DNA from: PALSA-612 sp963765295
Lineage (GTDB): Bacteria > Actinomycetota > Thermoleophilia > Gaiellales > Gaiellaceae
Assembly (NCBI GenBank): GCA_963765295.1
Contig: CAVXVO010000007.1
Coordinates: 372,001 to 436,000 of the forward strand
Length of the DNA: 64,000 bases
Direction of reading: 5' to 3'
In this document: positions 9,655 through 18,392 of the stretch, piece after piece
How the letters are laid out: each line of letters opens with the position of its first letter
Position numbering within the stretch: the first letter of the stretch is position 1
Notes under the pieces: model-generated
Database searches by the model: none
Seen by the model: the letters and a program-made list of their open reading frames with translations, nothing else
What the model was told of the DNA's origin: nothing
Program-made: the position numbers and the translations under genes

Positions 9655-10475
9655 CTAGGTCAACGAGACGAGGGCCACGCCTGCGGCGACGAGCACGGCG
9701 CCGGCCAGCCGAACCGGGCCGACGCGCTCGGAAAGCACCCTGCCCGCGAGCAGCGCGGCGATGACGACACTCGTCTCGCGGACGGCGGCGACGGAAGCGG
9801 CCGACGCGCGCGCGAGCGCGGCGAGGACGAGCGCGTAGGCGCGTGAAGGTCGCGATGCCGGCGGCGACGGTGGCGGGCGCGAGCTCGACTCGAAGCGCGC
9901 TCCGCCCTTCATCCGCCACATCGCCGTCGCGTAGGCGACCGCCGGCACCACCAGGGTCAGCTCGAGGTAGGGGATCGGGCCTGCGTGCGTGATCCCGTGC
10001 TTGTCGACCAGCGTGTAGGCGGCGATCAGGTCGCGATCGCGAGCCCGAACGCGAACCCGCCCGCGTCACCGCTGCGGAAGCCGCGTACGAGCAGGATCCC
10101 GGCGCCGACGAGCAGCACCCCGCAGGCCTGGCCCCACGAGCTCGACTTGCCGAGGACGACGACGCCGATCAGCAGGACGAGCACCGGCGCCGCTCCGCGC
10201 GCGAGCGGGTAGACGACGGAGAGCGGCGCCCGGCGGTACGCGGCGGCGAGCAGGACGAAGTAGACGAGCTGCAGGCAGCTCGACACGACCACGAACGGCC
10301 AGACGCCGCCGTGGACGTCCCACGTCAGCGCGGCGACGGGTGCGAAGACGACGACCGCGACGACGAGCGCGACGGCGGTCGCCGCCTGCGGGTCGCGGGC
10401 GCGCGCGAGCAGCAGGTTCCAGAGCGCATGCACGAAGGCCGCCGCCAGTGCGAGGAAGAAGGCGGAGGCGGCCAC
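9655..10475 (-). CDS. EamA/DMT-family membrane transporter (frameshifted)
   Basis: From GTG 10475: VAASAFFLALAAAFVHALWN, then VVFAPVAALTW, LVYFVLLAAAYRRAPLSVVYPLARG and VLVLLIGVVVLGKSSSWGQ. The repeat of about five helices in each half and the YRRAPLSVVYPLARGAAP segment are typical of EamA drug/metabolite exporters. Frameshifts near 10028 and 9843 break the second half, which ends VGPVRLAGAVLVAAGVALVSLT. It is the first gene of the minus-strand operon leading to the HAD hydrolase, enolase-family enzyme and methyltransferase. Substrate unknown; context suggests a small metabolite. Confidence 0.78.
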
Positions 10476-10501
10476 GGCGACAGGGTAGGCTCGCCGGCGG
10501 A

Positions 10502-11162
10502 ATGTCGAGGCCGCTCGTGATCGCGCACCGCGGCGCGTCGTGGGACCTGCCGGAGAACACGCTGCCCGCGTTCGAGCGCGCGATCGAGCTCGGCGCCGAC
10601 TACGTCGAGTTCGACGTGCACGCGGATCGCGACGGGAGGCTCGTCGTGACGCACGACCCGCCGCGCCGGCCGGGCCGACCTGCCGACGCTGGAGGAGGTG
10701 CTCGACCTCTGCCGCGGCCGGATCGGGACGATGGTCGAGCTGAAGACGCCCGGCCGCTACCGCCGCCACGACCTCGTCCGGCGCACGCTCGCCCTGCTCG
10801 ACGACGACGCCGTCGTCGTCTGCTTCCAGCGGCCTGCCGCTCGAGGAGGTGCGCCGGCTGCGCCCGGGGATGCGCACCGATCCAGCACGTCGGCTTCGGC
10901 GTCTCGATCCGCGGCGCGGCCGGCGCCTGGGCGGCGGGCTTCCGGGACGACCGCGTCACGCGCGCGCGGGCTCGCCGCGGCGCGCCGGCTCGGGCTCGAG
11001 ACGACCGTCTACACCGTGAACGACGAGGCGCGGATGCTCGAGCTCGCCACGCTCGGCGTCACCGGGATCTTCACAGATCGTCCGGATCTGGCTCTGCGGA
11101 CATTCCGTCGGCCGGGCCCGGCTCCTCCGGAATCGGCTCCGACTCGACGCCCTCCAGGCTGA
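10502..11162 (+). CDS. Glycerophosphodiester phosphodiesterase (frameshifted)
   Basis: It begins MSRPLVIAHRGASWDLPENT: HRG and PENT are the GDPD catalytic signatures, followed by YVEFDVHADRDGRLVVTHDP, where E, D and the second catalytic H fall. Later segments are MVELKTPGRY, VGFGVSIRG, TTVYTVNDEARM and ELATLGVTGIFTDRPD, the standard barrel end. No signal peptide, so cytoplasmic hydrolysis of glycerophosphodiesters to glycerol-3-phosphate is expected. Indels near 10670, 10835, 10880 and 10965 split it. The tail overlaps the convergent ABC ATPase by about 90 bases, so its true end may be slightly earlier. Confidence 0.83.
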
Positions 11163-12220
11163 GCAGCCGCGTGTCGCCCGGCGGCACGTGGGCGACGACC
11201 TTCGACCCGACCGGCAGGGCGCCGGCATGCGTCGTCGACACGTCCGCGATCAGGTCGGCGGCCGGCCCGACGACCTTCAGGCGCGTCACCGGGCCGAGGA
11301 ACGTGTGCGAGAGGACGTCGCCGGCCAGGTCGTTGTCGCCCGGCGAGCGGCCGTCGAGCGCCTCGACCTTGAGCGACTCCGGCCGGACGAGCACGAGCAC
11401 CCGCTCGCCCCTGGCCGCGGCCGCGCGCCGAGTCGATCGTCAGCCGCGTGCCGCCGTGGTCGACGCCGCCCGCGTCGTCGAGCACCGTGCCCTCGAGCCG
11501 GTTCATCGTGCCGATGAACTCGGCGACGAACGGCGTCTCCGGAGCGCCGTACATCTCACTCGGCGGCCCGACCTGCTCGATCTTCCCGCCGTACATGACC
11601 GCGACCCGGTCGGAGATCGAGAGCGCCTCCTCCTGGTCGTGCGTGACGTAGATCGTCGTGATGCCGAGCTCGAGCTGGATGCGGCGGATCTCCTCGCGGA
11701 GCTGGACGCGCACCTTGGCGTCGAGCGCGGACAGCGGCTCGTCGAGGAGCAGCACGCTCGGCTCGATCGCGAGCGAGCGGGCGAGCGCGACGCGCTGCTG
11801 CATGCCGCCCGAGAGCTGGTGCGGGTAGCGCTCGGCGGCCTGGCCGAGCCCGACGAGCTCGAGCAGCTCGGCCGACGCGCTTCCGCCGCTCGGCGCGCGG
11901 CTGCTTGCGGATGCGGAGCCCGTACTCGACGTTCCTCTCCGCGGTCATGTTCGGGAACAGGCTGTAGGCCTGGAAGACCATGCCCATGTTGCGCCGGTTG
12001 GGCGGGCACGTTGGAGACGTCCTTGCCGTCGACCACGACCCGGCCCGGACGTCGGGCGATCGAAGCCGGCGACGAGCCGGAGCGCCGTCGTCTTGCCGCA
12101 GCCCGCTCGGCCCGAGCAGCGAGACGAACTCGCGCCGTGTCCAGCGAGAGGTCGATGCCCTTCAGCGCCTCGAAGTCGCCGAACGAGCTTCCGCAGCTGT
12201 TGGAGCTCGACGTGCGGCAT
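11071..12220 (-). CDS. PotA/FbpC-type ABC transporter ATP-binding protein (frameshifted)
   Basis: It starts MPHVELQQLRK at ATG 12220. Assembled motifs are GCGKTTALRLVAGFD (Walker A), MVFQAYSLFPNMTAERNVEYG (Q-loop), MQQRVALARSLAIEP after the signature, LLLDEPLSALDAKVR (Walker B) and YVTHDQEEALSISDRVAVM. A TOBE-like domain follows from about residue 240 (VLVLVRPESLKVEAL). At least six single-base indels lie between 12185 and 11890, and one near 11420. It is the last gene of a binding protein-permease-permease-ATPase operon of the spermidine/putrescine, phosphonate or iron type. Confidence 0.82.
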
Positions 12221-13029
12221 CAGTGCGCCACCTCCGCGCGCGAAGCGGCCGCTGGTCGCGCGCTTGCGCCCGATGAGCAGGATCGAGAGCATCGCCAGCC
12301 ACGTGATCCCGAAGCTCAGCAGCGTGAGCGCCGACGCCGGGTAGCCCTTCGTCTCGTTGATGTACTGGATGTAGGTCGGGAACGTGTTGAACGGCGACAG
12401 GCTCGCGATCGTGAACTCGCCCATGACGATCGCGAGCGTGAGGAAGGCGGCGCTGAGGCAGGCGACCCGGATGTTCGGAAGGATGACGCGAACGAGGGTG
12501 ATGCGCCAGCTCGCGCCGAGGTTGAGCGACGCCTCCGTCAGCGTGTGCACGTCGATCGCGCGGAAGCCGGCCTCGAGCGAGAAGAACACGTACGGGAAGG
12601 CGAGGATGACGTACGCCGCCGGGAGGAACCAGTGCGGGTTGCCGAGGAACCAGAAGGGCGGCGTGCAGCGTGTCCTTGTAGAACTTGAGCAGCCCGACGA
12701 CGAGGATGATCGGCGGCACGACGAAGGGCACGAGCGCCATGAAGGCGATCACCGGCCGCAGCTTCGGCAGCCGCAGGTGGACCCAGTAGATCGTCGGCAC
12801 GAACAGGATCAGGCTGACCACGATCGTCTCGCAGCGCGAGGATGATCGAGAGCTTGAACGTCGACCAGAACTGGGGGTCGTGGATGATCGTGCTGTAGTT
12901 CTCGAGGCTGCAGCAGTTGCCGGTCTGGTTGCTCTTCAGCGAGAACAGGAACGTGGCGATCACGGGATGAAGAAGTACGCCCATCCCGAGCAGGATCCAG
13001 ATCCAGGCCGACCACGGGAAGCGCCTCAT
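12220..13029 (-). CDS. ABC transporter permease, PotC-like (frameshifted)
   Basis: It starts MRRFPWSAWIWILLGMGVLLH and has six predicted helices, including LVPFVVPPIILVVGLLKFY and FLTLAIVMGEFTIASL. The cytoplasmic EAA loop is TLTEASLNLGASWRI. Frameshifts near 12833, 12660 and 12240 interrupt it; correcting the last one gives an EVAH C-terminus whose TGA shares its A with the ATG of the ATPase (TGATG). ATGA overlap with the upstream permease at 13026-13029. It forms the membrane heterodimer with that permease. Confidence 0.82.
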
Positions 13030-13911
13030 CGCACCCACCTCGACGTGCGCCGCTGGAGCGGCACGTAGACGAGCATCATCACGAGCGAGGATCACGAACA
13101 TCCCGAACGCGAGCGCCTGACCTTCGTGCGGATTGGAGAGCACGTTCCCGGTCAGGTCGTTGCCGATCACGATCGGGACGAGCGGCAGGCCGCTGCCACT
13201 CGTCAGCGCGTAGGCCGTGGCGTAGGCGGCGAACGCGTTGCCGAACAGCAGGATGAACGCGCCGAGGATCGACGGGAACAGCACCGGTCCGCCGACGTGG
13301 CGCCAGTACTGAAACGAGCTCGCGCCGAGGTTCGACGAGGCTTCACGCCACTCCCGCCGGAGACCGTCGATCGCCGGTGAGATGACGAGCAGCATCAGCG
13401 GGATCTGGAAGTAGAGGTAGACGACTGCGACGCCGAAGGAGCTGAACAGCGTGAACGTCGAGCTCGATCCCGGGGGCGTCCACCCGTAGAGGTTGAACCC
13501 GAGCTGGTCGTGCAGGAACTTCGTGACGACCCCGATCGTCCCGATCGTGGCGATGAAGGCGAACGCGAGCGGGATGCCGCCGAAGTTCGCAGCGACGCCC
13601 GAAAAGGTCGTGAACATCGGGCGGATGAACCGCGGAATGCGATCGCGGATCGCCGCGTAGGCGAGCAGGAAGCCGAAGAGCGCACCCCAGAACGCCGTCT
13701 CGAGGCTCAGCTGGATGCTCGTCGCGAACGAGTGGCGCAGGGCGGGCGTGTGGATGATGGCCGACACGTTCGAGAGCGTCCAGCCGCCGCTCGAGTTCTT
13801 GAACGCGCCGATCATCACCTGCGCCGACGGCAGGAACAGGAACATGAGCGTGTAGACGAAGAACGGGACGACGACGAGCCAGGCGAGCGGAAGACGCCTC
13901 CGGCCGGACAC
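13026..13911 (-). CDS. ABC transporter permease, PotB-like (one frameshift)
   Basis: From GTG 13911: SGRRRLPLAWLVVVPFFVYT, first helix of a six-helix inner-membrane subunit. The EAA loop is EWREASSNLGASSFQYW. Most of the protein is intact; one indel near 13085 displaces the last 20 codons, which read VPLQRRTSRWVR when corrected. It lies 58 bp downstream of the binding-protein gene and is coupled to the next permease. Loop and topology fit spermidine/putrescine, 2-aminoethylphosphonate or ferric transporters; the substrate is not determined. Confidence 0.86.
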
Positions 13912-13969
13912 GCTGTCCGGCCGGAGCTCGTCTGCGCTGGTTGCGACCGAGGTCGCCAGGGCTATCTAC

Positions 13970-15157
13970 CTAGCCGACCTTCGCCGACCACTGCGCGTTG
14001 ATCAACGCCTTCGCCTTCGCCTGCTGCCCGAGGCTCGCGAACTTCACCTTCGCGTATGCGGCCGGGGCGGGAAGCGCCTTCAGGAGCGACGCGGGGATCA
14101 CCTTGCGCTTGGCGAGGTCCTGGAACCGCGCCGGGTGCGTGAAGCCCTTCAGCCAGATCAGCTGGCCCTGGTCGGAATAGATGAACTCCTGCCAGAGGCG
14201 CGCTGCCCACGGATGCGGCGGGGCAGAGTTGATCGCCTGGCAGTAGTACCCGCCGTAGATGCCGTCGGCGGGGACGCCCACGCTCCACTTCGCCGACGGG
14301 AACTCGGCGATGTAGGCCAGGTTCAGGTAGTCCCAGTCGATCACGATCGGCGTCTGGCCCGACTGCACGGTCTGGGGCGTGCCCTGGACCGGGATGAAGT
14401 TGCCGACCGACTTCAGCTTGGCGAAGTAGTCGATTCCCGGCTGGACGTTGCTGAGCGAGCCGCCGTTCGCGAGTGCCGCCGCGAAGACGCCGGCGATTGC
14501 CGATCCCGACGTCAGCGGGCTGCCGTTGAGCGCGACCTTGTTCTTGTACTCGGGCTTGAGCAGGTCGGCGAACGTCTTCGGAATGTTCGAGACGAGGTTC
14601 CGGTTGGCGCCGATCGAGATCGCGCCCCAGTAGTCGCCTGCCCAGAAGCCGCGGCCGTCCTTCATCGCCCGCGGGATCGTCCCCCACGTCGAGACGTAGT
14701 ACTTGCCGAGGCTGCCGTCGTTCGAGCCCTGGACGGCGAACACCGCGCTGACGTCGACGCAGTCGGGCGCGCGAGGGTCGCCCTTGAGCGACTTGATCGC
14801 CTGGAGCTCCTGGGCCGAGCTGCCGTCCGGGTTGGTGTCGTCGTAGGAGATGCCGTACTTCTTCTGGAACGTCTTCAGCATCTCGCCGTAGTTCGCCCAG
14901 TCGGGCGGCAGCGCGATCAGGTTGACGTGGCCCTCCTTCTTGGCCTGGGCGACCAGTTCCTTCGTCGAGAAGCCGCGACCCTTCGTGGGCGGGCTGGCGA
15001 CGCTGCGCAGACGAGCCGCCAGCGCTGCTCCCGGACCAGCCATCACGGTCAGACCCGCTGCTGCCGCTGCGCTTCGCTTGAGCATCTGGGAACGGCTGAC
15101 ATCCGTTTCCCAGAGCTTGCGCCAGAACTCGACTTCTTGGTGCTCGTAGTCCTCCAC
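13970..15157 (-). CDS. Extracellular solute-binding protein of a polyamine/iron-type ABC importer
   Basis: 395 aa from GTG 15157, preceded by AAGGAGG. Residues 20-47 (SRSQMLKRSAAAAAGLTVMA) look like a secretion signal with a degenerate twin-arginine motif: the second Arg is Ser. The mature part is a family 1/PBP2-like lobe pair (GHVNLIALPPDWANYGEM; GRGFWAGDYWGAISIGANR; TPIVIDWDYLNLAYIAEF). It leads the operon with two permeases and an ATPase and is intact. Ligand is unknown; overall layout matches spermidine/putrescine, thiamine, iron or phosphonate binders. Confidence 0.87.
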   Translation of the reverse strand: MEDYEHQEVEFWRKLWETDVSRSQMLKRSAAAAAGLTVMAGPGAALAARLRSVASPPTKGRGFSTKELVAQAKKEGHVNLIALPPDWANYGEMLKTFQKKYGISYDDTNPDGSSAQELQAIKSLKGDPRAPDCVDVSAVFAVQGSNDGSLGKYYVSTWGTIPRAMKDGRGFWAGDYWGAISIGANRNLVSNIPKTFADLLKPEYKNKVALNGSPLTSGSAIAGVFAAALANGGSLSNVQPGIDYFAKLKSVGNFIPVQGTPQTVQSGQTPIVIDWDYLNLAYIAEFPSAKWSVGVPADGIYGGYYCQAINSAPPHPWAARLWQEFIYSDQGQLIWLKGFTHPARFQDLAKRKVIPASLLKALPAPAAYAKVKFASLGQQAKAKALINAQWSAKVG

Positions 15158-15200
15158 ATGCCCTCCTTGGCCGGCGAAATGTGAACGAGACGAGTTTACG

Positions 15201-15248
15201 ACCGGTCCGGTGGGAATTCAACGAGGACACCGCTTCGTCACCGGTCCG
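15201..15248. repeat. Direct 9-bp repeats in a divergent promoter region
   Basis: ACCGGTCCG occurs at 15201-15209 and again at 15240-15248, 39 bp apart, in the 134-bp region between the divergently transcribed binding-protein gene and PHP gene. Each copy contains the palindrome ACCGGT. It could be a paired operator; no regulator gene lies adjacent. Confidence 0.35.
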
Positions 15249-15291
15249 TAGCCGCACATGACCCGATCCGCGTGCTCGTTATGCTCGGTCG

Positions 15292-16210
15292 ATGCCGGGT
15301 GCGTTCGAGGCTGAAGGGGAGTGGCTGAAGTGCGCGCTGCACGCGCACACGACCAACTCGGACGGCGAGCTGGCACCGAGCCTGCTCGTGCGGCACTACG
15401 AGTGGGCCGGCTTCGACGTGCTCGCGATCACGGACCACTGGGTGCGCACCGTCGCCGACTCGACCGAACGCCTGCTCGTCATCCCCGGGACGGAGCTGAA
15501 CGCGCAGGCCGGCAGCCCCGAGGACGACGCGCACGTGCTCGCGATCGGCATCGACGCCGACCCCGAGAAGCCGACCGGCGGGTTCGCACAGCTCGAGGAG
15601 GTCGTCGCCTGGATCGCGGCGAACGGTGGCGTCCCGTACCTCGCGCACACGCTACTGGAGCGGTCTGCGGACGGATCAGTTCGAGGCGTGCGAGGGCCTC
15701 GTCGGGATCGAGGTCTACAACGCCGGCTGCGAGCTCGAGGTCGGCCGCGGCGACGCCGGCTTGCAGTGGGACGAGGCGCTCGAGCGGGGCCGCCTGCTCT
15801 ACGGGATCGCGTCCGACGACTCGCACCATCCCGGCTACGACAGCGGCCACGCCTGGGTGTGGGCGCGCTGTGCCGAGCGGACGCAGGCGGCGGTCCTGGA
15901 CTCGCTGCGCAGCGGCTGCTTCTACAGCTCGGCCGGCCCCGAGATCCATTCGCTCGAGCTCGACGAGCGGGCCGTCACCGTGCGCTGTAGTCCCGTCACG
16001 AGCGCGACCCTCGTCGCCGGGCCGCGCCGCGGATCGCGCGCGAACGCCGGGCGGCTCGGGTATCCACACGGAGCCGAGGTGCTCGAGCGCGACCCGGGCG
16101 GCGCGCTCACCGCGGTCCGGCTCGAGCGCCCCCGGGGCGCCGCCTACGGCCGGCTCGAGCTGACAGACGCATCGGGAAGGAAGGCGTGGACGAACCCGCT
16201 GTGGCCGTAG
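15292..16210 (+). CDS. PHP-domain metal-dependent phosphoesterase (one frameshift)
   Basis: ATG 15292. The N-terminal PHP motif is LHAHTTNSDGELAPS, followed by DVLAITDHW, VIPGTELNA and, after an indel near 15652, LYGIASDDSHHPGYD. These His/Asp/Glu clusters are the metal ligands of polymerase-and-histidinol-phosphatase-like esterases. The C-terminal 90 residues (from about ERAVTVRCSPVTS) form a beta-rich appendage seen in CehA/McbA-type PHP proteins. The end overlaps the next gene by 25 bp. Small-molecule phosphoester substrate unknown. Confidence 0.85.
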
Positions 16211-17670
16211 CGCGGCGCGCGCGCTCTCTCGCCGAGCTCGGCGAGCGGCGCTTCGACCTGCTCGTGATCGGCGGCGGCGTCATCGGCGCCGGCATCGCCG
16301 AGGCGGCCAGTGCCCACGGGCTCGCGGTCGCGCTCGTCGACAAGGGCGACTTCGGCGGGGCCACCTCGACCGCGTCGTCCAAGCTGATCCACGGCGGTCT
16401 GCGCTACCTGAGCCTCGGCGACGTACGGCTCGTCCGCGAAGCCCACCAGGAGCGGCGCCTCTTGATGCGCGTCGTCGCGCCGCACCTCGTGCGCCGCCAG
16501 CCGTTCCTGTTTCCGCTCTACGAGCACGGCCCCTACCGGCCGTGGTTCGTCCAGACGGGGATCCTGGTCTACTCGACGCTCGCACGGGCCCGCCTGAACG
16601 GCCCCGTCGCCGTCGACCGCGCCTTCCGGCTCGTCCCCCGGCTGCGGGGCGAGGACCTGCGCTCGTGCGCGCTCTACGCGGACGCGGTCACGAACGACGG
16701 GCGACTCACGCTCGCCAACGTGCGCGCGGCCGCGGACGCGGGTGCGACCGTCCTCAACTACGCCGAGGTCGTCGCGCTGCGCGGGCGAGAGGGCGCCGAC
16801 GTCGTCGCGGACGGCGAGACCGTGCGCGTCTTCGCGCGGGCGGTGGTGAACGCGAGCGGCCCGTGGGTCGACCATGTCCGCCGTCTCGAGGACGCGAACG
16901 CCGAGCCGTCGGTGCGATTGAGCAAGGGCGTCCACGTGCTCGTCGAGGGCGGCCGGGACTGGGTCGCGGCGCTCACGATCCCGCACGACAAGGTTCGGGT
17001 CAGCTTCGCCGTGCCGTGGGAGGGCATGCTCCTGCTGGGCACGACCGACACGCTCCACGAGGATCCCGGCGAGGTCGGCGTCACCGCCGGGGACGTCGAA
17101 CAGGTGCTCGCCGAGGCCTCCGTGGCCGTCGAGGGATTGCGACCTGACGACGTGCGGGCGACGTTCGCGGGCCTCCGCGTGCTGCCGGTCGGCAGCGGCG
17201 AGACCGCGACGGCGCGGCGCGAGACCGTCTACTCGCGGGGCAGCGGCGGCATGGTCAGCATCGCGGGCGGCAAGCTCACGACCTACCGCCGGATCGCCCT
17301 CGACGCGCTCGAGCGCCTGCGCGGCGACCTCGGGCTCCGTCAGCTCGATCGCCGTCCGCGGCCGCTGCCGGGCGCGGCCGGGCTGAACCACGTGTCGTTC
17401 CCGGACGGCCTTCCGCCCGAGACCCGCAGGCACCTCCTCGAGCTGTACGGCTCACTCGCGATCGACGTGCTCGCGCCCGCCGCCGAGAATCCGTCCCTGC
17501 TCGAACCGCTCGTGCCGGGACGCCCCGATCTCGCCGCGCAGGCGCTCTACGCGCGCGAGCACGAATGGGCGGTGACCGACGAGGACGTGTTGCGGCGGCG
17601 GACGACGGCCTGGCTCGCCGGGCCGGTCGAGACTGCGATCCCCGTGGAACGAGAAAGGAGCGTGCGATGA
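16186..17670 (+). CDS. glpD: FAD-dependent glycerol-3-phosphate dehydrogenase-like protein
   Basis: 494 aa from GTG 16186 (GTG 16201 also possible). FAD motif LLVIGGGVIGAGIAEAASAHG, then DFGGATSTASSKLIHGGLRY, the strongly conserved GlpD segment, LLGTTDTLHEDP and SIAGGKLTTYRRIA. It oxidises sn-glycerol-3-phosphate to dihydroxyacetone phosphate at the membrane, feeding quinones. The C-terminal GlpD cap domain is present (HLLELYGSLAIDVLAP). It overlaps the PHP gene by 25 bp and its TGA overlaps the ATG of the amidase gene (17667-17670), so all three look like one operon. Intact frame. Confidence 0.88.
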   Translation: MDEPAVAVARRARSLAELGERRFDLLVIGGGVIGAGIAEAASAHGLAVALVDKGDFGGATSTASSKLIHGGLRYLSLGDVRLVREAHQERRLLMRVVAPHLVRRQPFLFPLYEHGPYRPWFVQTGILVYSTLARARLNGPVAVDRAFRLVPRLRGEDLRSCALYADAVTNDGRLTLANVRAAADAGATVLNYAEVVALRGREGADVVADGETVRVFARAVVNASGPWVDHVRRLEDANAEPSVRLSKGVHVLVEGGRDWVAALTIPHDKVRVSFAVPWEGMLLLGTTDTLHEDPGEVGVTAGDVEQVLAEASVAVEGLRPDDVRATFAGLRVLPVGSGETATARRETVYSRGSGGMVSIAGGKLTTYRRIALDALERLRGDLGLRQLDRRPRPLPGAAGLNHVSFPDGLPPETRRHLLELYGSLAIDVLAPAAENPSLLEPLVPGRPDLAAQALYAREHEWAVTDEDVLRRRTTAWLAGPVETAIPVERERSVR

Positions 17671-18392
17671 GCGAAAGCGACGAGATCCGCGAGGCGCTCG
17701 AGAAGATCTTCTCGGCCGACTCGAGCGTGTACCAGCAGCGGGGCTTCCAGCGGCGCGTCGGCTTCGGCGAGCGGCCTGCGCAGATTCACATCGACCTCGC
17801 CAACGCCTGGACCCGTCCGGGAAACCCGTTCACCTGCGAGGGAATGGACACGATCATCCCCGGCGTCCAGCGACTGCTCGCGGCCGGCCGCGCGAAGGGG
17901 ATCCCGGTCGTCTACACGACCACCGCGTACGCAGTCACCGAGGGCCCGGCGTCGGACATGGGCCTGTGGCACCGCAAGATCCCGGTCGAGGTGCTGAAGC
18001 TCGGGACCGACGCGGTCGCGATCGACGAGCGAATCGCGCCCGAGCCAGGCGAGCACGTGATCGTCAAGAAGCACGCGAGCGCGTTCTTCGGCACGAACCT
18101 CGCCAGCATGCTCCACGCCGCGGGCGTCGACACGGTCATCGTCACCGGCGTGACCATGGCCGGCTGCGTCCGGCACACGGTCGAGGACGCGATCGGCTAC
18201 GGCTTCCGCCCGATCGTCGTGCGCGAATGCGTCGGCGACCGGGTCGCGGGCGTCGTCGAATGGAACCTGTTCGACATCGACGCGAAGTTCGGCGACGTCG
18301 AGCCGCTCGAGACGGTGCTCGAGTACCTCGACGGGATCGAGCCCTTCAGCGCCGAAACGACTGGAGCAGCGGCCGAAAGCGGTCGGGACTGA
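17667..18392 (+). CDS. N-carbamoylsarcosine amidase (isochorismatase-like hydrolase)
   Basis: 241 aa. The cysteine hydrolase signature is complete: Asp in IHIDLANAW, Lys in HVIVKKHASAF and nucleophile Cys in VTMAGCVRHTVEDAIGYG. The runs RRVGFGERPAQIHIDLANAW and GDRVAGVVEWNLFDIDAKFG closely follow what I remember of the Arthrobacter enzyme, so the specific name is favoured over generic isochorismatase or maleamate amidase. It would hydrolyse N-carbamoylsarcosine to sarcosine, CO2 and ammonia, a late step of creatinine breakdown via N-methylhydantoin. Sarcosine could then feed the GcvT-type dehydrogenase at 94-2691. Confidence 0.85.
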   Translation: MSESDEIREALEKIFSADSSVYQQRGFQRRVGFGERPAQIHIDLANAWTRPGNPFTCEGMDTIIPGVQRLLAAGRAKGIPVVYTTTAYAVTEGPASDMGLWHRKIPVEVLKLGTDAVAIDERIAPEPGEHVIVKKHASAFFGTNLASMLHAAGVDTVIVTGVTMAGCVRHTVEDAIGYGFRPIVVRECVGDRVAGVVEWNLFDIDAKFGDVEPLETVLEYLDGIEPFSAETTGAAAESGRD

